Origin: a virus
IMG/VR virus record: IMGVR_UViG_3300042319_001922
Span: 1-64,000 of that record
DNA length: 64,000 nucleotides
Reading direction: 5' to 3' (one strand)
The notes under the pieces were generated by a model. That model searched no databases, was not told the DNA's origin, and worked only from the letters and a program-made list of their open reading frames with translations. The position numbers and the translations under genes are program-made. This document shows, piece after piece, positions 8,245 to 14,970 of the stretch; within the stretch, counting starts at the first letter, position 1, and every line of letters begins with the position of its first letter.

Positions 8245-9050
8245 ACAATCACCTTTGACATTTTACAAACAGGTATCGGCAACATCTTGTGTAAATTGCG
8301 AGCACGGATATTTTTATATGTCTTGAGTTGTGCTTTTTCAATCTTTGACAATGCAATTGGTTCGTAGATGCAGTTGTCTTGACTATCGTGCAACATGGCC
8401 AGTTCCAATTCAGGATAGGTCATGCCCAGCTGTCCCTCATCTGTGCGCCCATCATCCCACAATCCATCAGTGGGCTCTGCGTCAATAATTTCTTGTGGCA
8501 GGCCAAATTCACGACCCATGTTCCATACTTCAGTTTTCATGCAGTCACCAATAGGGCTTATATCCACACCACCATCGCCGTATTTGGTGAAGAAGCCTAC
8601 ACCAAAGTCTTCTACTTTGTTGCCTGTGCCCACCACAAGTGCGCCGTGGCTTTGTGCAATTTGGTACAAGGTCATCATGCGCAGTCTAGCGCGACTGTTG
8701 GCAAACGCCAGTTCAACTTGTAATGCATTATCTACATCACAAAATGGAGCAGTTTTCTTTTCAAATGCTGTGAACACAGGAGTCAAATCCATGCTCATGT
8801 GTGTGACATTTTCTTTGTAGCGATCCAGCAGCCAACCTGCTTGCATGCTACTACGATTGTCTAGCTTTTTATTTTGCCTAATTGGCATTTGCACAACAAT
8901 GGTCTTCAATCCAGTTTGTGCACACAACGCACTCACAACTGAACTATCGATACCGCCTGATATGCCCACTACAAAAGTGGAAATTTTGGCACTCTTGGCA
9001 TAGGCCTTGAGCCATTTAACAATGTGATTGATTTGTTGTTTTGCTGTCAT
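8241..9050 (-). CDS. nadE: Ammonia-dependent NAD+ synthetase
   Basis: The 269-residue protein makes NAD+ from nicotinate adenine dinucleotide, ATP and ammonia. Motifs are complete: the PP-loop [47 protein letters not shown] and [20 protein letters not shown]. There is no glutaminase domain, so free ammonia is the nitrogen donor. The ATG at 9050 was chosen because it forms an ATGA overlap with the upstream stop at 9047; a longer frame would extend into that gene. Phage NAD synthesis could support metabolism or replace NAD+ destroyed by NADase-type defence systems. Both are inferences from known phage biology. Confidence 0.93.
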   Translation of the reverse strand: MTAKQQINHIVKWLKAYAKSAKISTFVVGISGGIDSSVVSALCAQTGLKTIVVQMPIRQNKKLDNRSSMQAGWLLDRYKENVTHMSMDLTPVFTAFEKKTAPFCDVDNALQVELAFANSRARLRMMTLYQIAQSHGALVVGTGNKVEDFGVGFFTKYGDGGVDISPIGDCMKTEVWNMGREFGLPQEIIDAEPTDGLWDDGRTDEGQLGMTYPELELAMLHDSQDNCIYEPIALSKIEKAQLKTYKNIRARNLHKMLPIPVCKMSKVIV

Positions 9051-9541
9051 GATAGGTCCGGTGGCGGCATCTTTTTTAATATATCCCACATTTTTTGTTT
9101 TTCCAAAATTTTGTTTTCAAGTTCACGATACTGTTCGCCCAACTTCTTGAGATCATCCCAGTCTGTTTCCAGGCTGGGATTGGGTCTCAAAATATTCAAT
9201 CTCTGTTCAAGGCTTTTGAGTGTTTCGCACAAACTCACACCATTGATCTCAATGTCAGCCTTGTCGCCAACAAGAGAAAGCATACCACTATTGCCAACGG
9301 TGAGAGCCGGGGACACTTGCGTATTCCACCCACCTGTGCCTGCGGCTGAAATAGTGCTAGTGGTCAACCCCGAGTTTGCAAATGTATAACTTGGTGTGAT
9401 TGACACTGTGTTAACTCCCACAGATGACATGTCAATTCCTGTTGTTATCCAGGAATTGTCCAAAGGCGATACACTGCTACCAAGTTGTTGCAACACAGAT
9501 CCAAGATCTATAGAGGGGTTTTCTTCTTTGTCAGAGTCCAT
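9047..9541 (-). CDS. Conserved phage protein with coiled-coil C terminus, probably structural
   Basis: The 164-residue protein has a Ser/Thr/Gly-rich N-terminal half like virion proteins, then ADIEINGVSLCETLKSLEQR, LNILRPNPSLETDWDDLKKL, and a helical stretch GEQYRELENKILEKQKMWDIL ending [10 protein letters not shown] recall this C-terminal block from phage proteins that are annotated as structural or hypothetical. It sits inside a metabolic operon: its start overlaps the small 9508-9681 gene by 34 bases and its stop overlaps nadE by four. Confidence 0.65.
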   Translation of the reverse strand: MDSDKEENPSIDLGSVLQQLGSSVSPLDNSWITTGIDMSSVGVNTVSITPSYTFANSGLTTSTISAAGTGGWNTQVSPALTVGNSGMLSLVGDKADIEINGVSLCETLKSLEQRLNILRPNPSLETDWDDLKKLGEQYRELENKILEKQKMWDILKKMPPPDLS

Positions 9542-9681
9542 GTACCATCCTTGTTGTCGGTCCAGATAATGTGATCACCCGGTGCCCAGCCCATCTTTTC
9601 ACACAAGTCTAGACCAAGGTCCAACAACATTTCACCTGGGTTGTCGGGATCCTCAATTATGTTAGCAGTGTACGTGGTCAT
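9508..9681 (-). CDS. Small AbrB-like phage protein, 57 residues
   Basis: A short gene runs from ATG 9681 to TAG 9508, starting MTTYTANIIEDPDNPGEMLL and containing GLDLCEKMGWAPGDHIIWTD followed by NKDGTWTLTKKK. The pattern of leucine-rich strand, W-x-x-GD, then W-DN-DG-W-L resembles small swapped-hairpin AbrB-like proteins found in phages. It is supported by an ATGA overlap with the upstream gene (9678-9681), which implies coupled translation. Its 3' end overlaps the next gene by 34 bases in another frame. DNA binding is possible but not shown. Confidence 0.7.
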   Translation of the reverse strand: MTTYTANIIEDPDNPGEMLLDLGLDLCEKMGWAPGDHIIWTDNKDGTWTLTKKKTPL

Positions 9682-9869
9682 TTGGCCACTGTTAATGCTT
9701 CTTTTTCTGCGGTGATTTCTTTACGGCGTTCTTTGATGCCTTTGCTCATCTCTTGCAGGGCCTTGCGAGCTCTGGCAGCGGCTGCTTTGACTCCCTTGGT
9801 AGTGAACTTTTCATTCTCTGCAATATATGTTTCGTAGGCTGTTACGATTGCTTCATGTTGTGTTGTCAT
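9678..9869 (-). CDS. Histone H1/Hc1-like small basic protein
   Basis: The 63-residue protein reads FTTKGVKAAAARARKALQEM then SKGIKERRKEITAEKEAL. The KG-KAAA-RARKAL-E repeat of alternating basic and alanine residues resembles the Hc1-like proteins annotated in phages and chlamydiae. It is likely a long helix that could bind DNA or RNA, but this is not certain. The gene overlaps the upstream one by 17 bases and the downstream one by four. Confidence 0.6.
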   Translation of the reverse strand: MTTQHEAIVTAYETYIAENEKFTTKGVKAAAARARKALQEMSKGIKERRKEITAEKEALTVAK

Positions 9870-10107
9870 TTGATTTCTCCTTGATTATGACTACTTCTAC
9901 TCCTTGAGTCACAGCTTTTTCCAATAAAGTACTATAGCTGTGAACATCAAATTCAATAACTTGATACTTGCGGCCGTCCAACCATTGCTCCAGTGCAACG
10001 TCTTGGGAAAATTCCAAATCTGAATCGGCACTGCCTGCGGCCACCAATGCTTCGTGTAAGTTATATATTTTTAAATCTTTGCCCGGGCCTATATAATAAA
10101 GTATCAT
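9853..10107 (-). CDS. Hypothetical protein, first gene of the nadE operon
   Basis: Starting at ATG 10107 it encodes 84 residues (MILYYIGPGKDLKIYNLHEA onward), with a C-terminal strand VEVVIIKEKS. I do not recognise it. It stands first behind the promoter at 10115-10143, whose -10 box ends only seven bases before the ATG, so the message may be leaderless. It is followed without gaps by seven genes down to the DUF6356-like protein. Confidence 0.6.
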   Translation of the reverse strand: MILYYIGPGKDLKIYNLHEALVAAGSADSDLEFSQDVALEQWLDGRKYQVIEFDVHSYSTLLEKAVTQGVEVVIIKEKSNDNTT

Positions 10108-10114
10108 ATATGTA

Positions 10115-10143
10115 ATTATACAGCAATGCTCAGGCCAAGTCAA
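10115..10143 (-). promoter_or_regulatory. Promoter TTGACT-17-TATAAT for the nadE operon
   Basis: Minus-strand TTGACT (10143-10138) and TATAAT (10120-10115) are 17 bases apart. The expected start point falls at or next to the ATG at 10107, so transcription probably begins at the start codon. Confidence 0.7.
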
Positions 10144-10153
10144 GTTTTTTCAA

Positions 10154-10396
10154 TTAAATTGGATAGATGTGTCGCCGAAGCCAACAGTCCCAGATGGTGA
10201 CTGTTTCCCAACTGTGTGGCCAATACAGTTGGAACAAACTAAAGCTTTGATTGTCGTGCAAGCGCATGCGATTGGTTTCAATTGTGCAAGGTACTCGGTG
10301 TGCCTTGGCCCAGTCTTGTAACATTTGTTGCGCATTTTTTTCACGTACAATCACCAAATAGAGTGGCTCGGCACTCCTGTAATTGAACACGGTCAT
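10154..10396 (-). CDS. Hypothetical phage protein, 80 residues
   Basis: The protein starts MTVFNYRSAEPLYLVIVREK and ends with a Trp-rich block FSLFQLYWPHSWETVTIWDC. The block resembles short hypothetical proteins of T4-like phages, with no assigned function. It follows the gene at 10400 by three bases. A second frame at 10150-10350 is weaker and was not kept. Confidence 0.55.
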   Translation of the reverse strand: MTVFNYRSAEPLYLVIVREKNAQQMLQDWAKAHRVPCTIETNRMRLHDNQSFSLFQLYWPHSWETVTIWDCWLRRHIYPI

Positions 10397-10399
10397 TTG

Positions 10400-10654
10400 T
10401 TAATGCAAGGTAGCGTCAGGAGGTACACCAATCATGGATTGTTGTGAGGATTCATAGTGGGAGTATAATACGGCGAATTCATCATCTAGATTGAACCACT
10501 CGTGATCGTGCAATGATGCTCGCTCGGGATCCACTCCCAACAGTCGCATCATTGAGCCAATGGGAACTTGTTTGTAACCATGATTATATAACACTGCACA
10601 CAATTCCATTACAGTATCGCGTATCATGTGTTCAATTTGTTTGTCTTCCTGCAT
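10400..10654 (-). CDS. Hypothetical phage protein, 84 residues
   Basis: The acidic protein begins MQEDKQIEHMIRDTVMELCA and contains MMRLLGVDPERASLHDHEWF then NLDDEFAVLY. The first part is helical and the middle resembles a short helix-turn segment. No family is recognised. It lies just downstream of a terminator and forms a pair with the 10154 gene. Confidence 0.6.
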   Translation of the reverse strand: MQEDKQIEHMIRDTVMELCAVLYNHGYKQVPIGSMMRLLGVDPERASLHDHEWFNLDDEFAVLYSHYESSQQSMIGVPPDATLH

Positions 10655-10688
10655 AAAATTAATTATGCCGATTGTTGATTTTCAGCAC

Positions 10689-10715
10689 AAAAGAAAAGCG
10701 GGCCGAAGCCCGCTT
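10689..10715 (-). terminator. Rho-independent terminator
   Basis: A stem AAGCGGGC/GCCCGCTT with a TTCG loop on the minus strand is followed by TTTTCTTTT. It ends transcription of the gene at 10733-11140. Confidence 0.85.
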
Positions 10716-10732
10716 GTGTTGCTGGTGTGCAA

Positions 10733-11140
10733 TTATGCTGGATCAGCTTCGCGCATGTTCACTGCCTGGAGCAATGCTTCCGCAGTTACTGGCTTGGTTT
10801 TGGTGGCCTTTGGACTGGACACACTAGACTTGCTGGCTGTGCCAGTTTTGAGAGTAACTTTGACCTCGCTCTTTTTAACCACTCGAGCCTTGTCAGCGGC
10901 ACGGCTTGCAATTGCATAAGCCGCATCGCTAGTGAAGTTACCAGTACCTTCAAGATACTTGAGAGCATCAATCTTGGTCATTGGCTCAGGCAACTCCATC
11001 AAATTGATGTTGGTGCAGTTTGCCTTGTTGAGAATCTTGATACGTGCCACCAGGTCATTCGCAAAGCGAGCCTTGGTAGTACCATCAGGGTTAGTTGCAG
11101 TACCAGCTACGGTAAAAGTTTTGTTGTCTTGCTTAGCCAT
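10733..11140 (-). CDS. Conserved phage protein with basic C terminus
   Basis: This 135-residue protein has FTVAGTATNPDGTTKARFAN, then DLVARIKILNKANCTNINLM and LPEPMTKIDALKYL, a pattern I know from hypothetical proteins of T4-like phages. The C-terminal 40 residues are Lys/Ser/Thr/Pro-rich, which suggests nucleic-acid contact. It is the only gene between a strong promoter at 11209-11237 and a terminator at 10689, so it is a single-gene transcription unit and could be expressed at a high level. Confidence 0.7.
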   Translation of the reverse strand: MAKQDNKTFTVAGTATNPDGTTKARFANDLVARIKILNKANCTNINLMELPEPMTKIDALKYLEGTGNFTSDAAYAIASRAADKARVVKKSEVKVTLKTGTASKSSVSSPKATKTKPVTAEALLQAVNMREADPA

Positions 11141-11208
11141 TGTGTGTGCCTTTCAAAGTGCCTAAAGTTAATTTACAAGTTTCATATGCTTTTTTACAGC
11201 ATACAAGT

Positions 11209-11237
11209 ATTATAGCAAAAAACAAGTTATTGGTCAA
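11209..11237 (-). promoter_or_regulatory. Promoter TTGACC-17-TATAAT
   Basis: Minus-strand TTGACC (11237-11232) and TATAAT (11214-11209) are 17 bases apart, with GC before the -10. The -35 overlaps the stop codon of the upstream gene. It reads into 11140-10733. Confidence 0.85.
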
Positions 11238-11569
11238 CCGTTTTCTGCCACATTTTGAGCTGATTTTTTACCAGATTTCTTACTGGATTTCTCAGCTCGG
11301 TCTTCAATCTTACCTTCCAAATTTTGGATTTGGTGACGCAAGGAGTGTAACCCCTGGCAAACCTCTTCATATTTTTGAAAAGTACGATCAAATCGAAATT
11401 GGTAAACTGCCACACAGGCCAGAAGAGTCTGAACTGTGTCTTCGTTGGTGAGTTTACCTTGATTGAACTGGTCAACAATTTCCTTGACGTCATCTACCAT
11501 ACCCCAACATTTGAGAATCTGTTGTTCCAGCTCAAAGTTGTCGTCAACCAATTGTGTGCTATGTTTCAT
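11234..11569 (-). CDS. Hypothetical protein with Lys/Ser-rich tail
   Basis: Start ATG 11569 was chosen because GGAG lies six bases upstream; an alternative ATG at 11581 overlaps the previous stop and has no ribosome site. The protein of 111 residues is mostly helical (DDNFELEQQILKCWGMVDDV, DRTFQKYEEVCQGLHSLRHQ) and ends with a KSSKKSGKKS tail. Function is not recognised. Confidence 0.6.
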   Translation of the reverse strand: MKHSTQLVDDNFELEQQILKCWGMVDDVKEIVDQFNQGKLTNEDTVQTLLACVAVYQFRFDRTFQKYEEVCQGLHSLRHQIQNLEGKIEDRAEKSSKKSGKKSAQNVAENG

Positions 11570-11580
11570 TATTTTCTCCA

Positions 11581-11994
11581 TTACCAGCTTGAATTATAAA
11601 ATACTTTTAACCCCAAGAACAACTCTGCGCGAGCGTTTTTAATAAACTCCAAATCGCTTTGACGATAGTGTTTGTCTGAGTCTTCGCCAAAAAAGAATCC
11701 ACTTGTGCCTGGCAGTCGATTGTGTTTGACTGCATGCTCTAGAGCATCAAGATCTTCCCAGGTAAGCTCTAGTTCAATGCCGTTGAAACTATCATACTTT
11801 AATTTTTTTTGTTCTGCAAGCAGTTCCATCCAGCCATGCAGATTAGGATGCTTGCGCCAGTAGGCTAGTTCACGTGGCTTGGTTGTTGTTTTGTTCTCAT
11901 ACTCACGAGTTGTTTCATTGAACTCAGCACCTTCGTAAAACTCATCGCGCTGATTTGCTCGTTGTGCCACATAGGCGTACATATCTAATCCCAT
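11581..11994 (-). CDS. Conserved phage protein of the MGLDMYAY family
   Basis: The 137-residue protein opens MGLDMYAYVAQ and contains ELAYWRKHPNLHGWMELL, ELTWEDLDALEHAV and GTSGFFFGEDSD, ending VFYNSSW. These blocks are shared by a family found in phages and bacteria that databases sometimes mislabel phosphoglycerate kinase; it has no kinase motif and no proven role. Length is normal for the family. Confidence 0.75.
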   Translation of the reverse strand: MGLDMYAYVAQRANQRDEFYEGAEFNETTREYENKTTTKPRELAYWRKHPNLHGWMELLAEQKKLKYDSFNGIELELTWEDLDALEHAVKHNRLPGTSGFFFGEDSDKHYRQSDLEFIKNARAELFLGLKVFYNSSW

Positions 11995-12003
11995 GATATC
12001 TCC

Positions 12004-12531
12004 TTACAAATAAACATAACCCATTTTGGCCGCGTATTCATAACACTTTTCTCGAGGACGTTTCCGAATAGGTCGTGCTGGATTGCCAGCATAGATTGTC
12101 CACGGCTCGGTATTTTCTTTTAGCAAACTGTTTGCCCCAAGAAACGACCCTTCGGCCATTGTGATCCCAGGCATGACAACAGCATTGGTCATAACTCCGC
12201 TGAATCGTTCCAGTCTAATCGGAGCCACTATGGATGTATCGTGATACTCTTTTGGGATGAATGGGCCAATAAGACCCTCGCCTAAAAACAGTTCTGAACC
12301 GCCAACCATTTTAGATCCAGCACCAATAACACAGAAATCTTCCATGATCAAGGCACTGCTACGACCACCGATCACAGCCACATGTGGACTGATATGCACA
12401 TAGTCGCCCAGTTCCAGCGCAGTGGTACAATAGAATCCACTGTCAATGGCCACATGATTGCCAATCTTGCATAAGTCCAAATGCCTAATTTCGGCACTTG
12501 CACTGATTATAACATCTTCACCTTGCGTCAT
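12004..12531 (-). CDS. Left-handed beta-helix acyltransferase
   Basis: The 175-residue protein is built of hexapeptide repeats ([LIV]Gxxx-type: KIGNHVAIDSG, ELGDYVHISPHVAV, VMPGITMAEGSFLGANSLLK) and ends IYAGNPARPIRKRP. This is the hallmark of hexapeptide O-acetyltransferases of the WbbJ/NodL/maltose type, which move acetyl groups from acetyl-CoA to sugars. A likely role is decoration of host lipopolysaccharide or a phage glycan. The next gene upstream starts five bases away and is unrelated. Confidence 0.85.
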   Translation of the reverse strand: MTQGEDVIISASAEIRHLDLCKIGNHVAIDSGFYCTTALELGDYVHISPHVAVIGGRSSALIMEDFCVIGAGSKMVGGSELFLGEGLIGPFIPKEYHDTSIVAPIRLERFSGVMTNAVVMPGITMAEGSFLGANSLLKENTEPWTIYAGNPARPIRKRPREKCYEYAAKMGYVYL

Positions 12532-12535
12532 ATTT

Positions 12536-12874
12536 TTACTTTATTAAAACTTTAGATTCGTCAAGTCGATCACTGTATATCTTCTGACCAAGTTTGCGAA
12601 TAGTGTCTGCCGCCTGCTGGGGTGCAGACTCAAACATATCTTGTATATCTTCTTTGGTAATTCCATCTACTGCACTTACCACATAAATTTCATAATGCCG
12701 GTGCGTGTTGTATCTTGCACGAAGCATCAAGTGATTGATGTTTGCTAGTTTGGCAGTTGGGTTAGTTCCTTTAAGAGCTGACCAGGTCAAATCGTGTTGA
12801 TACTCAGTGATGTTACCAATGTATTCAAGTCCCTGGTTATCCCAGGAAATTAAAAATTGTGTTACCTTGCTCAT
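12536..12874 (-). CDS. Conserved hypothetical protein, 112 residues
   Basis: The protein starts MSKVTQFLISWDNQGLEYIG and includes HLMLRARYNTHRHYEIYVVS. The N-terminal half looks beta and the C-terminal half helical. I recognise similar phage hypotheticals but no function. It overlaps the upstream gene by four bases (12871-12874), so translation is coupled. Confidence 0.6.
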   Translation of the reverse strand: MSKVTQFLISWDNQGLEYIGNITEYQHDLTWSALKGTNPTAKLANINHLMLRARYNTHRHYEIYVVSAVDGITKEDIQDMFESAPQQAADTIRKLGQKIYSDRLDESKVLIK

Positions 12875-13560
12875 ATCAACTTGACTCGGGTCAACTGAGT
12901 GGTGTCAGGACGCAGTGCTTTGATACTGCCCTGAGCCAAAAACCTCGAACCCACTGGCACACTGGCACGGTAGCTAAAGAACACACTTTGATTGTGTTCG
13001 GTGATTGCTGTTACAAAAAATACATTGTAATTTTGACTGTACACCACCTTGGTGACTTCGATTGAAGTTCTAATCTTGTCGCCCACTTGTCCCAGTGCCG
13101 GGGCAGTTGCATCCACGCGACTCATCAACTCAGTAAACGATTTGCTGGAAATAAAACTTTGAATCTGACTGGCAGTGATGGCCAATTCATAACGTTGAGT
13201 GTTGTCGAACGTTTCCATCTCAGCTACCTTGGAAACCAGCTGTTCAAAATCATTGAGCTTGGTTTTAAGTGCCCTGAATGTCAGCGTTTTCTTGTGCCAC
13301 TCACGGGCCTGTTTGCCGACATCAGCGTCAGCTGGAGTGATCACTGCAACATCGGCTAGAGCTTCTGAAACCAAAACTTTGTTGGGTTTGCGAACAAGAG
13401 TGTCATCTTTGTATTCCGGCTCTTTAACGTAGGAACCATTGATGCGTTGTGCATAGGCCGCAGCCGCCCATACCAAAAGAGATGGCCAAGTCTGTGTAGG
13501 CTTGCCGGCATTGCGAGCACGAAATCCACCTGCATAATAACTCTTGTGCACAATCTTCAT
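12871..13560 (-). CDS. Conserved hypothetical protein, 229 residues
   Basis: The protein starts MKIVHKSYYAGGFRARNAGK and has a helical middle (ALKTKLNDFEQLVSKVAEME) and a C-terminal beta region (NVFFVTAITEHNQSVFFSYR). No catalytic motif is visible. The start overlaps the stop of the upstream gene at 13560 and the end overlaps the next gene by four bases, so it sits within a tight operon running from the promoter at 14102. Confidence 0.6.
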   Translation of the reverse strand: MKIVHKSYYAGGFRARNAGKPTQTWPSLLVWAAAAYAQRINGSYVKEPEYKDDTLVRKPNKVLVSEALADVAVITPADADVGKQAREWHKKTLTFRALKTKLNDFEQLVSKVAEMETFDNTQRYELAITASQIQSFISSKSFTELMSRVDATAPALGQVGDKIRTSIEVTKVVYSQNYNVFFVTAITEHNQSVFFSYRASVPVGSRFLAQGSIKALRPDTTQLTRVKLI

Positions 13561-13790
13561 TACACAATCTCCGTTACTGTATAATTTACACGATGATAAC
13601 CCACGTCGTAAGATCCGCCATATCCAGCAAACTGGCTTCCGTTGCAGGTTAACTTGGCCCGACCATTCTTGGCCATTTTTCTAGCCAATCGCAACCATGG
13701 TCCACCTGTAGAGGACTTGGTAACACGGCCATCGGCAGTTTCTCTAACCATGACATCAAATGTAAAACTACGCGGTATTATTTTTTTCAT
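13560..13790 (-). CDS. Hypothetical phage protein, 76 residues
   Basis: Start ATG 13790 lies one base after the stop of the upstream gene; a longer frame would overlap it. The protein reads MKKIIPRSFTFDVMVRETAD, then a Gly/Lys-rich region GGPWLRLARKMAKNGRAKLT and a beta tail. It has no recognised domain. Confidence 0.55.
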   Translation of the reverse strand: MKKIIPRSFTFDVMVRETADGRVTKSSTGGPWLRLARKMAKNGRAKLTCNGSQFAGYGGSYDVGYHRVNYTVTEIV

Positions 13791-13791
13791 A

Positions 13792-14070
13792 TCACATGCT
13801 CCAGTAAGTTTCGGAAGCAGGGTTGCAACACCATGGAGTGTCTGCATCGATCTCTACAGGCTTGCCGCTCATCAAATTCTTCACTGTGATCTTGGGAGCC
13901 CGGTAAGTGTCACGAGCAACAATGTTCAGTTCGTTTTCGCCCCAACCTGCTTTGCGGCAGAGTCGTGTACGAGTAGCCTTAGCGGCACCAAAAGTTTTGT
14001 AGGCACGAGTTTTGTTGGGACCGTCTGTAACAATTAAACCTGTACCTTTTGCAACGATTACGTATGTCAT
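13792..14070 (-). CDS. Conserved phage protein, 92 residues
   Basis: The protein starts MTYVIVAKGTGLIVTDGPNK and contains RAYKTFGAAKATRTRLCRK, ending in CCNPASETYWSM. The pattern is that of a short conserved phage hypothetical. It is the first gene of the unit read from the promoter at 14102-14130, with an AAGGAG site before the ATG. Confidence 0.6.
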   Translation of the reverse strand: MTYVIVAKGTGLIVTDGPNKTRAYKTFGAAKATRTRLCRKAGWGENELNIVARDTYRAPKITVKNLMSGKPVEIDADTPWCCNPASETYWSM

Positions 14071-14101
14071 CTAAAGCTCCTTTGTTTCTTACTATACTTC
14101 T

Positions 14102-14130
14102 ATTATAACAAAATGGGAGATTCTGGTCAA
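14102..14130 (-). promoter_or_regulatory. Promoter TTGACC-17-TATAAT
   Basis: Minus-strand TTGACC (14130-14125) and TATAAT (14107-14102) are 17 bases apart. It shares the AGAATCT start of the spacer with the promoters at 25266 and 25597, and lies over the stop of the upstream gene. Confidence 0.85.
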
Positions 14131-14408
14131 CCAGTTTTTTTCGGTGCTTTTTCCTGGGTTTTTTTGTTGTTTTTATGCAACACATTCTGTTGTTTTGTTG
14201 CAACACTGAATTCCCGCTGAACATAGTGCTTGATCAGTGTGCGCTGGATCATGGTCACTAGATCTCCCTGATCATCAGCCACAACAAACCTCACCGGGCA
14301 CCTGGCCCAGGTACCAGATTTTACAAAATCATAATAAAATCTCCTGTGCTGGCGATTGCCGGGGTTGAAAACAATCCAAGGTCTTCCATGTAGTTCAAGT
14401 TGGCTCAT
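14127..14408 (-). CDS. Hypothetical phage protein with basic tail
   Basis: The 93-residue protein starts MSQLELHGRPWIVFNPGNRQ, contains HRRFYYDFVKSGTWARCPVR and ends in a Lys/Asn-rich tail (KNNKKTQEKAPKKTG). The WARCPVRF and MIQRTLIKHYVQREF pieces resemble short phage hypotheticals. No function is known to me. Confidence 0.6.
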   Translation of the reverse strand: MSQLELHGRPWIVFNPGNRQHRRFYYDFVKSGTWARCPVRFVVADDQGDLVTMIQRTLIKHYVQREFSVATKQQNVLHKNNKKTQEKAPKKTG

Positions 14409-14411
14409 AAT

Positions 14412-14969
14412 TTATACCTTAAAATAAGTGTAGTGACTGTCTAAATTCCAAGTGGTAGTATCAACTACCACGCCGTCATGAGTTGTTAATGAAATGCCCA
14501 ACTCTTGATATCTTTTCCAAAACCAATAAATGTCCGGTGTTGTGCTGCCTAACTTGGTTGAGTTTAATTTTTTATGATTTGCGGCACTCAAGCGACATGT
14601 TGGAATGTTCAATGCTTCATCCACAGTGAGGCGTCCAAACAATACCAAGTCACGGGCCACAGAAGCAGGAATCACATGTTCGAACTCAGTCTTGGTACCA
14701 TGTGGTAGGCCTGTTTCATAGTAGTGGGCTCCGATGTTTTCTTTGATTGAGTAGCCATGATATCTGCGTAACAACACATCAATCATGTCGCGGATTAAAC
14801 GTGCTGTTTGTCCTTCTACCTTGAGTTGTTTATACTGCTCTACATGTCGCAAGATTTCACTGCGACAGTATTCTTGAGTTTCGCTGTAGCTTGCGCCGCC
14901 ACGCTTGACAGGCGTGGGTTTCTTTTGTGCAAAATTAACAACACGTTGTTGTAATGGAATTGGTTTCAT
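14412..14969 (-). CDS. HNH-like nuclease candidate
   Basis: Start ATG 14969 follows the upstream stop by one base; a longer frame from 14990 would overlap it. The 185-residue protein has KTEFEHVIPASVARDLVLFG, RLTVDEALNIPTCRLSAANH and KKLNSTKLG. The E-H-x-IP, a middle P-T-C and a late N-H resemble the order of His and Asn residues in HNH nucleases, though it is not a textbook match. It is directly downstream of a ParB-like gene, a pairing seen for phage DNA-processing proteins. Confidence 0.5.
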   Translation of the reverse strand: MKPIPLQQRVVNFAQKKPTPVKRGGASYSETQEYCRSEILRHVEQYKQLKVEGQTARLIRDMIDVLLRRYHGYSIKENIGAHYYETGLPHGTKTEFEHVIPASVARDLVLFGRLTVDEALNIPTCRLSAANHKKLNSTKLGSTTPDIYWFWKRYQELGISLTTHDGVVVDTTTWNLDSHYTYFKV

Positions 14970-14970
14970 T

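Noticed and set aside
8422-8820. Long + strand frame of 132 codons
   Set aside because: It is antisense to nadE, whose motifs are complete.
10150-10350. Alternative frame of 66 codons
   Set aside because: Shadow of the 10154-10396 gene, whose Trp-rich end resembles known phage proteins.
11227-11493. Alternative frame within the 11234-11569 gene
   Set aside because: It has a basic shadow composition, and the frame with a GGAG-led ATG is better supported.
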